From contig NFUO01000004.1 in NCBI GenBank assembly GCA_002197545.1, forward strand, positions 1 through 64,000: DNA of 64,000 bases, written 5' to 3'. The DNA is from Acidobacteria subdivision 2 bacterium RH1 MAG20. GTDB taxonomy: Bacteria > Acidobacteriota > Terriglobia > Terriglobales > Acidobacteriaceae. Shown here piece by piece: positions 43,245-52,507 of the stretch (positions are counted from its first letter, which is position 1; each line of letters opens with the position of its first letter). A program made the position numbers and the translations under genes. Under the pieces are notes generated by a model. That model did no database searches, was not told the DNA's origin, and saw nothing but the letters and a program-made list of their open reading frames with translations.

Positions 43245-44609
43245 ATGGGTACAGTCGGGATAAACTTTGGCGCAGCAAGCAGCGGACAGGGCTTTGATGT
43301 AGCGTCCACGGTCACAGCGATTCTGGCGAATGAACAGGCGATTGAGACGCCGTGGAAGAACCAGCTTACTTCCTTGCAGGCGCAGGACGCTGTTTTTACC
43401 ACGCTCGGTACTGATCTTTCGACACTTACGACTGCTTTACAGTCGCTCACCGACTTTAGCGGCGTGATGTCACAGAAACAAGGTTCCAGCTCCGATACAA
43501 ATGTGCTGGCCTTAACTTCGGCGACCACTACTGCTGTCGCGGGCAGTCATACCGTTGTTGTCAATACACTTGCGCAAACATCGTCTGAATACTCCGATAC
43601 GGTCGTGAACGGAACCGATACGCTGTCCGGAAGCCTGACCATTCAGGGCCATACGATAACGATAGACAGTAATAGCAATACTCTTACGTCGCTGGCGAGT
43701 GCGATCAACCTGGCAGGAATTGGCGTGAATGCGAGTGTTATCACTGATGTCTCGGGCTCGCGGCTCTCGCTGGTGAGTGGAACGAGCGGTTCGGCGGGAC
43801 AGCTTACGATTACCGGTAGCCTCACTGATGCGACTACCAGTACGGCCATTGGATTCAATACGGGACAGACCGGGCAGGACGCCAGCCTGGTTGTTGACGG
43901 CGTTACGCTGAAGAGTTCTACGAATACAGTAAGCAGCGCAATTCCCGGAGTTACCTTTCAGTTGTTATCTACCTCGGCTAGTCCTACTACACCCGTGCAG
44001 GTGCAGATTACAAATGACACCTCAGCGATAGGAACGGCGGTCGGTAATGTGGTGAGCGCTTACAACGCCGTGATGAAAGATATAAATGGCCAGGAAGGAA
44101 AGGATTCAAGCGGCAATCCGGAGCCGCTGTTTGGCAGTCCGACTTTGGCTTCACTTCAGAATCAGCTTACGAGCTCGCTTCTGGGAGGCGCTGCAAGCGG
44201 ATCGCTCAAAAGCATTACCCAATTGGGTATCGGTTTCAATCAGGATGGCACTTTGAGCCTGAATACCGACACCTTGAACACTGAACTGAATAACGATTTC
44301 TCCGACGTTGTTGGGTTTCTGCAGAACTCCGGCAGCTTCGGCCAAAGCTTCGCTACCACGCTCAACAATCTCGGATCACAGGCGCCGAAGGGCTCCATTT
44401 ATCTCGCACAGCAAGAGAACAGCGCGCAGGAAGCGGCGCTCAATCAGAACATCAGCAATGAAGACGCGCTTCTCGCGACGGAAAAGACGAATCTTACGAC
44501 CGAGTTGAATACGGCGAACCAGATTTTGCAGTCGATCCCCGCTCAACTTAATCAGGTCAACGAGATGTATAGCGCCGTGACTGGCTACAACACAACTCCA
44601 GGAGGATAA
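43245..44609 (+). CDS. fliD: Flagellar filament capping protein FliD
   Basis: Cap that inserts flagellin at the filament tip, 454 residues. The N-terminal FliD domain (about 1-110) contains the VASTVTAILANEQAIETPWKN start and SLQAQDAVFTTLGTDLSTL; the central domain (about 190-300) carries DASLVVDGVTL and TFQLLSTS; the C-terminus is a coiled coil (about 390-440, ISNEDALLATEKTNLTTELN). GGAAGG precedes the ATG. The fliS Shine-Dalgarno lies in its last codons. Confidence 0.94.
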   Translation: MGTVGINFGAASSGQGFDVASTVTAILANEQAIETPWKNQLTSLQAQDAVFTTLGTDLSTLTTALQSLTDFSGVMSQKQGSSSDTNVLALTSATTTAVAGSHTVVVNTLAQTSSEYSDTVVNGTDTLSGSLTIQGHTITIDSNSNTLTSLASAINLAGIGVNASVITDVSGSRLSLVSGTSGSAGQLTITGSLTDATTSTAIGFNTGQTGQDASLVVDGVTLKSSTNTVSSAIPGVTFQLLSTSASPTTPVQVQITNDTSAIGTAVGNVVSAYNAVMKDINGQEGKDSSGNPEPLFGSPTLASLQNQLTSSLLGGAASGSLKSITQLGIGFNQDGTLSLNTDTLNTELNNDFSDVVGFLQNSGSFGQSFATTLNNLGSQAPKGSIYLAQQENSAQEAALNQNISNEDALLATEKTNLTTELNTANQILQSIPAQLNQVNEMYSAVTGYNTTPGG

Positions 44610-44613
44610 GTGC

Positions 44614-45087
44614 ATGAGAGAGACGAGCTACCAACAACAGGCTTTGGTGGGCGCGACAGGCGTTGAACTTGTAGTGGCACTTTATGATGCTGCAATCCGG
44701 TTTCTCTACCGGGCCATGCAGTGCGTGGAAGAGGACGATGTCCGTGGGCGTCGCATTGCGGTGAAGAAGGTTGTCGATATTCTGATGTATCTGCAGGCTC
44801 GGTTGCGTCCGGATATGGGAGGCAGTGTTGCCGCTTCGCTCGCCGACTTCTACGCAGCGATGTTCAACATGACGCTGGAAGCGTCGCATCTTGCATCGAA
44901 GGAACAGTTTGAAGAGGTGATTGCCTGTGTTCGGAATGTTCGCGATGCGTGGGTGATTGTCGCGCGCGATCCAGAGGCAGGGAGAGTGCTGCCTAGAGAA
45001 TTGCGGACGAGAGAAGAGAAATTTGTGCCAGTCTCTGAAATACGTGCAACGACGAGCGAGGCCAGTGCATCACGCTGGTTAGCGTAG
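44614..45087 (+). CDS. fliS: Flagellar export chaperone FliS
   Basis: Flagellin chaperone, 157 residues, four-helix bundle. Conserved elements include SYQQQALVGATGVELVVALYDAAIRFL, the RRIAVKKVVDILMYLQ helix and YAAMFNMTLEASH. AGGAGGATA overlapping the fliD stop provides a strong ribosome site. The gene ends directly against the convergent ABC exporter: their stop codons abut as TAGCTA (45085-45090). Confidence 0.92.
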   Translation: MRETSYQQQALVGATGVELVVALYDAAIRFLYRAMQCVEEDDVRGRRIAVKKVVDILMYLQARLRPDMGGSVAASLADFYAAMFNMTLEASHLASKEQFEEVIACVRNVRDAWVIVARDPEAGRVLPRELRTREEKFVPVSEIRATTSEASASRWLA

Positions 45088-46830
45088 CTATGTAGCGACG
45101 GCCAGCTCTTCTTCGAGGCGCTGCTTCTCGAAGAGGCTGGTGTAATAGCCGTTTCGTGCGAGCAGTTCGTCGTGGGTGCCTAGTTCTTCGATGCGACCGT
45201 TGACCAGGACCGCGATCTGGTCGGCGTTGCGCGCGGTGGAGATGCGGTGCGAGATGAAGACGGTGGTGCGGCTCTCCATGCCTTGTCGCAGACCGCTCAG
45301 GATGCGCTCTTCGGTGTAGGTGTCTACGCTGGCGAGGGCGTCGTCGAGAATCAGAATACGGGGGTCGCGGATGACGGCACGAGCGATAGAGGTGCGCTGT
45401 TTCTGGCCTCCGGAGAGGGTCACTCCGCGTTCGCCGACCATGGTGTCGAAGCCCTTTGGGAATTCAAGGATCTCAGTGCTGATGTGAGCGATGCCGGCTG
45501 CGTCTTCCACTTCTTCCATGGTCGCGTCCGGTCTGCCAAATGCGATGTTCTTGCGGATGGTTTCGGAGAAGAGGAATGTCTCCTGCGGCACAAAACCTAT
45601 GCTCTTGCGAAGTTCGTCCAGCGTGAAGTGGCGGATGGGTTGGCCGTCAATGAGAACAGAGCCGGGCGATGCATCGTGCAGGCGCGGGATGAGGTTAACC
45701 AGGGTGGATTTGCCTGATCCGGTAGGCCCTACGATGGCGAGACTGGTGCCGGCAGGGATGTGGAGATTGATGTTGTGCAGGGCGGCGGGCGCATTCGGGT
45801 AGGCGAAGGTGAGATTGCGGAACTCAATATCTCCCGTAATGGGGGTGGCCACCGCTGCGGGATCGTCGGCGATGGATGGCTTCTGCTTGAGCAGTTCGTC
45901 GATGCGGACTACCGAGGCTGTTCCGCGCTGGAAGAGGTTGACGACCCAGCCTACGGCAATCATGGGCCAGGTGAGTTGCACCATGTAGACGAGGAATGAG
46001 GTGAACTGGCCGACGGAGATGCGGTGGGAGACGACTTCGTGTCCACCTACCAGCAAGGTGATCATGAGCGACAGGCCGAGGACGAACTCGAGCGTGGGCC
46101 AGAGCATGGCCATGAGGCGGACGAGGTAGAGGCTGCGGCGGATGTACTCCTGGTTAGCGGTCTCGAAGGAAGCTATCTCGGCCTCTTCCTGGACAAAAGC
46201 GCGGATGAGCCGGGCCCCGGAGAAGTTCTCCTGCGCCTTGGCGGAGATATCGGAGAACATGGCCTGGATGCGCTCGAAGCGGCGGTGAATGCGGGCGCCG
46301 AAGTATTGAACGAGGATGGAGGCGATGGGGAGTGGGACGAAGGCGCAGAGCGTCAGCTTTGGGCTGATGCGGATCATGAAGGGCAGCGCGGCAGCGGTGA
46401 AGACGATGGTGTTGGCGCTGTACATGATGGCCGGGCCGAGGAGCTGGCGGACCGCGGCGAGGTCGTTGGTGGTGCGGGCCATGATGTCGCCGGTGCGATG
46501 GGTGTGGAAGAAGCTGGCGGACTGGCGCTCGAGGTTGGCAAAGAGATCGTTGCGAAGGTCATACTCGATGTCGCGAGAGGCCCCGATGATGACTTCGCGC
46601 GTGATGTAGAGGAAGATGGCGGCAAAAATTGCGATGACGAGGAGGCGGAGCGCGTGGTGGACGACTTTGGCCTCGGTGAGACCATGCTGCATGTCGTCGA
46701 TGGCGCTGCCGATGACCAGTGGGATAAGAATTTTGATGACGTTGTAGCAGATGACGGCTACGCCGCCCCAGGCAAGGCTCTTCCAGTATCGCCTGAGGTA
46801 TGGGAACAACGGTCTAAGTCTATCGAGCAT
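45088..46830 (-). CDS. ABC exporter, fused permease-ATPase (MsbA/MdlB-like)
   Basis: A 580-residue half-transporter: six TM helices (about 15-310) then a nucleotide-binding domain (about 340-575). Walker A GPTGSGKST, Q-loop VPQETFLFSETI, signature LSGGQKQRTSIARAV, Walker B ILILDDALASVD, H-loop FISHRI. It functions as a homo- or heterodimer; substrate is not predictable. cyaY lies 37 bases upstream on the same strand. No terminator separates it from fliS at its 3' end. Confidence 0.93.
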   Translation of the reverse strand: MLDRLRPLFPYLRRYWKSLAWGGVAVICYNVIKILIPLVIGSAIDDMQHGLTEAKVVHHALRLLVIAIFAAIFLYITREVIIGASRDIEYDLRNDLFANLERQSASFFHTHRTGDIMARTTNDLAAVRQLLGPAIMYSANTIVFTAAALPFMIRISPKLTLCAFVPLPIASILVQYFGARIHRRFERIQAMFSDISAKAQENFSGARLIRAFVQEEAEIASFETANQEYIRRSLYLVRLMAMLWPTLEFVLGLSLMITLLVGGHEVVSHRISVGQFTSFLVYMVQLTWPMIAVGWVVNLFQRGTASVVRIDELLKQKPSIADDPAAVATPITGDIEFRNLTFAYPNAPAALHNINLHIPAGTSLAIVGPTGSGKSTLVNLIPRLHDASPGSVLIDGQPIRHFTLDELRKSIGFVPQETFLFSETIRKNIAFGRPDATMEEVEDAAGIAHISTEILEFPKGFDTMVGERGVTLSGGQKQRTSIARAVIRDPRILILDDALASVDTYTEERILSGLRQGMESRTTVFISHRISTARNADQIAVLVNGRIEELGTHDELLARNGYYTSLFEKQRLEEELAVAT

Positions 46831-46867
46831 GATGAGTTATTCTAAGTCGCCTTCGATTTAGACGCGA

Positions 46868-47233
46868 CTAGATGCCCTCAGGATGCGGTAGAGTTTGGAC
46901 GAGAGTAATGGTCGGGTCATTCAGGTGCTCGCGCAGAAGGCGCTGGGTCAGGGCCTTCAGGTCTTCTCCGGTCTTTGGGAGGATGAAGGTGTTGGCGGCT
47001 TCGGACCACTCGAGCTTGAAGCTGGTGGAGGTGGCTGAGATCCAGAGTTGACGGACCGGGGTATTGGGAGTGAGGACGAATTTGCTGGTGCCGTCTTCGA
47101 AGACAATGTTGAGGACGCCGTTATTCTCCTCGGCTTCAAAGGCCTCGGAGTCCTCTTCGGCGACGATGAGGGATTGCTTGAGGGCTTCGAGGGCGCGATC
47201 GGATTCGCGGCGGAATGTGGTTTCGTCGAGCAT
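46868..47233 (-). CDS. cyaY: Frataxin-like iron donor CyaY
   Basis: A 121-residue frataxin-fold protein that supplies or regulates iron for Fe-S cluster assembly. It has the acidic helix EALKQSLIVAEEDSEAFEAEE, the NGVLNIVFEDGTSKFVL strand and the signature PNTPVRQLWISATSTSF-KLEW with conserved Gln-x-Trp (RQLW), followed by the second helix GEDLKALTQRLL. Frataxins are common in Gammaproteobacteria; its presence here is less usual. It is the first gene before the ABC exporter. Confidence 0.85.
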   Translation of the reverse strand: MLDETTFRRESDRALEALKQSLIVAEEDSEAFEAEENNGVLNIVFEDGTSKFVLTPNTPVRQLWISATSTSFKLEWSEAANTFILPKTGEDLKALTQRLLREHLNDPTITLVQTLPHPEGI

Positions 47234-47588
47234 GGGTTTAGTTTAGCGCGGCTGAGTAGAAGGGATTTTTGCGGATGGCGTTTCTGCCTTGGAATTTTTC
47301 TTCCTATTGCTACTGATGTGGCCGGGCGCGGTTGGTGCGGCGGAGGCTCCGAAGAAGCCTGAGGTTTAGATGAACGAGAAGTTGAATATGCTGGCTACGA
47401 AGTGGAAGGTTTCTTAGGGGTTTACGAGAAAGAGAGGGCTGCGGGGGGAAAGAAAGATATTTTCCCCGAAACCTTTTTTGAGTGCCGGTGTTTACGCGAT
47501 AGAGGCGGAAGTCTACTTGCAAAGAGTTCCGCGTCATCTGCAATTCTTCTCGGACAACGAAGCTGCGTTTTCGTAGCTTCGTTGCTTT
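47234..47588. other. Gap of about 355 bases ending in a terminator; no called gene
   Basis: Between cyaY and the ccm operon, all annotated genes are on the minus strand. On the plus strand, short frames encode a hydrophobic peptide resembling a signal (EFFFLLLLMWPGAVGAAE, about 47293-47369) and a 15-residue frame from 47370 with GAGGT upstream; neither is convincing alone. The stretch ends in a strong plus-strand hairpin terminator. Confidence 0.5.
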
Positions 47589-47591
47589 TTA
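47555..47591 (+). terminator. Strong plus-strand hairpin terminator without an upstream gene
   Basis: CAACGAAGCT (47555-47564) pairs perfectly with AGCTTCGTTG (47575-47584) over 10 bases around a 10-base loop, followed by CTTTTTATT. The T-run is on the plus strand, while all flanking genes are minus. On the minus strand the same hairpin follows the ccmD stop but lacks a T-run. Confidence 0.82.
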
Positions 47592-47732
47592 TTCGCGCGG
47601 CTTCTTCGACCGCAGCCATCCCCGCAAAATTGAGAGAAAATAGCCGCCCTGGACGATCAGGACAATCGCGTAGACAGCGAGAAGGTGCCTGTGTTCTATA
47701 GTGCTCAGGTTAAAGAAGGTGTGCCAGGTCAT
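47589..47732 (-). CDS. ccmD: CcmD-like small membrane protein
   Basis: A 47-residue single-TM protein, starting MTWHTFFNLSTIEHRHLLAV and containing the helix YAIVLIVQGGYFLSILRGWL with a basic end (RSKKPRE). Length, topology and position after ccmC with a 4-base overlap match CcmD, which releases holo-CcmE from the CcmABC complex. The frame is open to 47840 but only the internal Met fits. Sequence similarity for such short proteins is weak by nature. Confidence 0.8.
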   Translation of the reverse strand: MTWHTFFNLSTIEHRHLLAVYAIVLIVQGGYFLSILRGWLRSKKPRE

Positions 47733-48463
47733 TGAGCGGTCTCCAGGGAGGCTTCGATGGCACTGAGGGCAGCGTCCTGCTCGGCCAGTTGACGGCGGCG
47801 CTCGAGGGCGAAGCGGAAGCCCAGGATGAAGATGCCCCACATGGCCCAGCCAATAATGTTCCAGACGAAGGCAGGCATCATGGAGGGGTCGAGGCCGGAG
47901 TCAGGACCGCCGCCAAAGACCGGAGCCGGATGCTGGGTGCGCCACCAGCGGATCGACATATAGACGATAGGCACATCCACGGCGGCGAAGACGGAGAGAA
48001 CGGCGGCGAGCGTCTGGCTTTGGCCGGCGGAGGAGAAGCGCCGCAGCATCAGGTAGCTGACGTAGAGCAGCCAGAGCAGCAACATGCTGGTAAGGCGCGG
48101 GTCCCACGTCCACCAGATGCCCCAGGTAGCGCGTCCCCAGATGCTGCCGGTGACCAGGCAGATAGTGGCGTAGACCACGGTGACTTCGGCGGCGGTGAGG
48201 GCGAGAGCGTCCGAGGTGAGGGCCTTGAGGGGATCGCGGCGGCGCCAATAGAGATAGGCGAGCGAGGCCACGAAGTTAATGTAGGGGAAGAGCAGGCTCA
48301 GCATCGAGCTGGGAACGTGGTAGTAGAAGATCCGTCCAGCGTCGCCCTGGGCTGCGTCGGTAGGGACGAGAAAGATCGCTTCGCGGAAGCCGATGAGGAG
48401 GACGACGAGGGTGGCGAGGAACCAGAGCCAGGCGACAGTGCGGAAGATGGCGGGTCGGGACAC
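47729..48463 (-). CDS. ccmC: Cytochrome c biogenesis protein CcmC
   Basis: Haem-handling membrane protein that loads haem onto CcmE. The 244-residue protein has six TM helices and the tryptophan-rich periplasmic motif WGRATWGIWWTWDPRLTS, followed by the LLWLLYVSYLMLR helix; His residues flanking the motif (YYHVPSS and a later one) are the expected haem ligands. It overlaps ccmD by four bases. Confidence 0.94.
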   Translation of the reverse strand: MSRPAIFRTVAWLWFLATLVVLLIGFREAIFLVPTDAAQGDAGRIFYYHVPSSMLSLLFPYINFVASLAYLYWRRRDPLKALTSDALALTAAEVTVVYATICLVTGSIWGRATWGIWWTWDPRLTSMLLLWLLYVSYLMLRRFSSAGQSQTLAAVLSVFAAVDVPIVYMSIRWWRTQHPAPVFGGGPDSGLDPSMMPAFVWNIIGWAMWGIFILGFRFALERRRQLAEQDAALSAIEASLETAQ

Positions 48464-48490
48464 TATGCGGGTAATTTTACCGCGAAAGCG

Positions 48491-49174
48491 CTATTCGGCG
48501 TTGAGCACGGTTTCAAAGAGCAGAATGCAGACGATGGTGAAGATGAGATCGTATCCGGCGAGCTGGGTGATCCAGGTATTGATTTCGAGGGGATCGAGCT
48601 GGGCGGTGAGAACTCCGGTGGTGGCTTCGACCATTCCGAGAAGTGCAGGCAGTGAGATGGGGAGGAGCAGCAGGGGAAGGAGGAGTTCGCGGTTGCGGGT
48701 GCGCAGGCCGAGCACGGCGAAGAAGGTTCCGTTGACCACCAGCGCCCAGGTGCCGAGGGGAAGGATCAGCGCGAGCAGCCACGCATTGCCTAAAACTTGC
48801 AGGTTGTAGAAGACGATGAAGACCGGGGCGAGGACGGCTTCGACGACGAGGACGAAGAGCATGTTGGCGAGGGCTTTGCCAAGAAAGAGCGCGGAGGCCG
48901 GAGCCGGGGACATGCGCTGGGCTTCGAGAACCTGATGGTTTTGCTCGCGTGTCCAGGACTGGTTGAGGGCAGTGACGGTGGCGAAGAGCAGCGCGACCCA
49001 GAGGATGCCGCCGGAGATCTGGCGGGAGACGGCGGCAGTGGGGTCGAAGGCGAGCGAGAAGACGACGACGACCAGCAGCGAGAAGAAGAGCATTCCGTTG
49101 ATGGAGTCGCGGGAGCGCCACTCGATGCGGAGGTCTTTGCGTAGGTGGGCGAGGACGTGGCCGAGATATTTCAT
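48491..49174 (-). CDS. ccmB: Haem exporter permease CcmB
   Basis: Membrane component of the CcmABC ATPase complex, 227 residues with six hydrophobic segments. It starts with a cytoplasmic amphipathic region LAHLRKDLRIEWRSRDSINGM, then LFFSLLVVVVFSLAF, and keeps the ALNQSWTREQNHQVLEAQRMSP segment typical of CcmB. It overlaps the upstream ybaK-like gene by four bases. Confidence 0.93.
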   Translation of the reverse strand: MKYLGHVLAHLRKDLRIEWRSRDSINGMLFFSLLVVVVFSLAFDPTAAVSRQISGGILWVALLFATVTALNQSWTREQNHQVLEAQRMSPAPASALFLGKALANMLFVLVVEAVLAPVFIVFYNLQVLGNAWLLALILPLGTWALVVNGTFFAVLGLRTRNRELLLPLLLLPISLPALLGMVEATTGVLTAQLDPLEINTWITQLAGYDLIFTIVCILLFETVLNAE

Positions 49175-49650
49175 TTGGTGAGATCGGCCAGGGTGGCGTT
49201 GGCGGCGCGGAGGTAGTCGTCGGGGGTGAGGAGGAGTTGCAGACCGCGCTGGCCGGCGGAGATGGAGATGAGGTCGTGTAGCTCGATGGTCTCGTCGGCG
49301 TATGCGGGGAAGGGTTTGCGGGCGCCCATGACGGTAACTCCACCGCGAATGTATCCGGTGAGGGGTTCGACTTCTTTGAGTGAAGCTAGTTCCGCCTTTT
49401 TCGCATTAGCTGCGTGGGCTAATTTCTTGAAATCGAGTTCGGCATCACCGGGGATGACAGCGAAGAGATGGTCACCGGTGTTGGTTTGGGCGAGGAGAGT
49501 TTTGAAGACCTGCTCAGGGGGAAGGCCAATCTTGCGGGCCACCGAGATGGCGGTCAAGTCTTCGGGGTCTACCTCGTAGGCGCGGAGTTCATAGGGGATG
49601 CCCAGGCTGTCGAGGAGGCGGGCAGCGTTGGTTTTGGCGGGGAGCTTCAT
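49171..49650 (-). CDS. ybaK: Cys-tRNA(Pro) deacylase (YbaK/EbsC)
   Basis: Trans-editing enzyme that hydrolyses Cys mis-charged on tRNA-Pro, 159 residues. The YbaK/EbsC domain is shown by MKLPAKTNAARLLDSLGIPYE, KTLLAQTNTGDHLFAVIPGDAEL, the invariant Lys of LKEVEPLTGYIRGGV and the C-terminal GQRGLQLLL. Start at 49650 overlaps the ccmA stop (ATGA), and its stop overlaps the ccmB start, so it is locked inside the ccm operon. It is not a Ccm component by known biology. Confidence 0.93.
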   Translation of the reverse strand: MKLPAKTNAARLLDSLGIPYELRAYEVDPEDLTAISVARKIGLPPEQVFKTLLAQTNTGDHLFAVIPGDAELDFKKLAHAANAKKAELASLKEVEPLTGYIRGGVTVMGARKPFPAYADETIELHDLISISAGQRGLQLLLTPDDYLRAANATLADLTK

Positions 49651-50345
49651 TGGCCGTTCTCCGGCTGAACAATTTGGCCGTTGCGCATGATGAGGGTAAC
49701 GTCGGCGATAGGTTCGGCGAGGTGGGCCTGATGGGTGGTGAGGAGGATGGTGCGGCTGCCGCTGCCCCCGTCTTTCTTGTAGACCGGCCACGTGCGGAAG
49801 TCGGCGAGGAGCTCGACCATGTGGTGGGCGGAGGCCACGTCGAGGTTGGAGAAGGGCTCGTCGAGGAGGAGGAGTTCGGGGTCGGTCTGGAGGACGCGGG
49901 CGAGCGAAGTACGCTGGCGCATTCCTTGCGAGTATTGGCCGACGGGACGGGTGAGCGTGGGGTCGAGGCCGACGGCGCGGAGTGCCATCTCGGGGCTGCC
50001 TACGCAGGCGCAGCCGCCTTCGCGGTAGAGGGAGGCGAAGTAGTTCAGGTTCTCCATGGCGGTGAGCTCGTCGTAGAGCATGGTCGAGTGGCTCATGTAG
50101 GCCATGCGGCGGCGCTGGTTTTGCGGCGGCTCAGAGAAGACGTGCGCGGTGCCGCGAGTTGGAGTGATGAGACCGGCGATAAGGCGCAAGAGGGTCGATT
50201 TGCCGGCCCCGTTTTCGCCGACGATGACAGTGCAGGAGCCTGCTTCAAAGGTTGCGGAGACGTTGCGGAGGGCGGCGAAGGTGCCGTAGATCTTGGAGAC
50301 GGATTGCACTTCGGCGGCAGTGCCGGGCTTGGCTGACTTCTCCAT
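49647..50345 (-). CDS. ccmA: Haem exporter ATPase CcmA
   Basis: ATPase that drives release of holo-CcmE, 232 residues. Walker A GENGAGKST, signature YSQGMRQRTSLARVL, Walker B LLLLDEPFSNLD, H-loop LTTHQ. It starts one base after the ccmE stop and overlaps ybaK by four bases. Confidence 0.94.
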   Translation of the reverse strand: MEKSAKPGTAAEVQSVSKIYGTFAALRNVSATFEAGSCTVIVGENGAGKSTLLRLIAGLITPTRGTAHVFSEPPQNQRRRMAYMSHSTMLYDELTAMENLNYFASLYREGGCACVGSPEMALRAVGLDPTLTRPVGQYSQGMRQRTSLARVLQTDPELLLLDEPFSNLDVASAHHMVELLADFRTWPVYKKDGGSGSRTILLTTHQAHLAEPIADVTLIMRNGQIVQPENGQ

Positions 50346-50798
50346 TTATTTTTTGAAGTCGGCGGGTAGAGCAGTTGCGGTGGCTGTTGGCGTGGCGGGT
50401 TTAGCTGGAGCGTACTTGGAAGCGCACTTGGCCTGAAGCTGCGTGGCGTGGAAGACGCCGTCGTGGCCGAAGGTGCCTACGGCCAGGGCCTGGGCGTCGT
50501 CCTTGAAGGTGTCGGGTGGCGGCTCGACGCCTTTGTAGCTGACCTTGAGGGTGCGGTTCTGTTCGAGGAGATTGAAATCGACATAGGTGCCGCTGCGATG
50601 GATGCTGCCTGGAGCTACGTTGCCTGCGACGCGCAGGTGGCGGACGTAGGCTTTATTGCCCATGGCCTGCAGCTCGCCGATGGTGACGTAGTAGCTCTTG
50701 TTGTCGCGTACGCCGGTGAAGGCGAGGTAGCCCATCGTGGCCATGATGATGACCGCGGCGATGACGATCTTTGCGGGACTCTTCTGCGGGGTAGACAT
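50346..50798 (-). CDS. ccmE: Cytochrome c maturation haem chaperone CcmE (Cys variant)
   Basis: Periplasmic, membrane-anchored haem chaperone, 150 residues. One TM helix (about 10-28), then the OB-fold beginning YYVTIGELQAMG and VRVAG-like strand (HLRVAGNVAPGSI). In Escherichia coli the haem-binding motif is HxxxY; here it is CASKY (Cys125-Tyr129), the Cys-type motif known from a variant System I of archaea and some bacteria. The tail is Pro/Ala/Thr-rich. First gene of the ccm operon. Confidence 0.92.
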   Translation of the reverse strand: MSTPQKSPAKIVIAAVIIMATMGYLAFTGVRDNKSYYVTIGELQAMGNKAYVRHLRVAGNVAPGSIHRSGTYVDFNLLEQNRTLKVSYKGVEPPPDTFKDDAQALAVGTFGHDGVFHATQLQAKCASKYAPAKPATPTATATALPADFKK

Positions 50799-50894
50799 GA
50801 TCTTCTATTGTAAGTCTACGGATTTGTTTGCGGTTTGGGTAGAGTGGGAGCGCAGCCATTGTCGTGCGTTTTGCGGCGTATACTAACTCGATAA

Positions 50895-52388
<1,494 letters not shown>

Positions 52389-52411
52389 GCCCTTTTCATT
52401 GCAATAAGTCA

Positions 52412-52443
52412 GGCCCAGCATTTGTGCTGGGTCTTTCCTTTTT
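52412..52443 (+). terminator. Rho-independent terminator of thiC
   Basis: GGCCCAGCA (52412-52420) pairs with TGCTGGGTC (52425-52433), one G-T pair, around a TTTG loop, followed by TTTCCTTTTT. It lies 24 bases after the thiC stop. Confidence 0.92.
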
Positions 52444-52507
52444 GCTGTTGATGTATGCACAGATGTGATAGCTTGATTAGTTTTAGTTATGGTGTGGAGG
52501 CTTGCGG

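Noticed and set aside
43245..43528. Repetitive-looking Ser/Thr/Val frames antisense to fliC and fliD
   Set aside because: They mirror the low-complexity flagellar proteins on the other strand.
47402..47701. 99-codon plus-strand frame before the ccmD end
   Set aside because: It runs through the hairpin terminator and into the ccmD coding region; composition is not protein-like.
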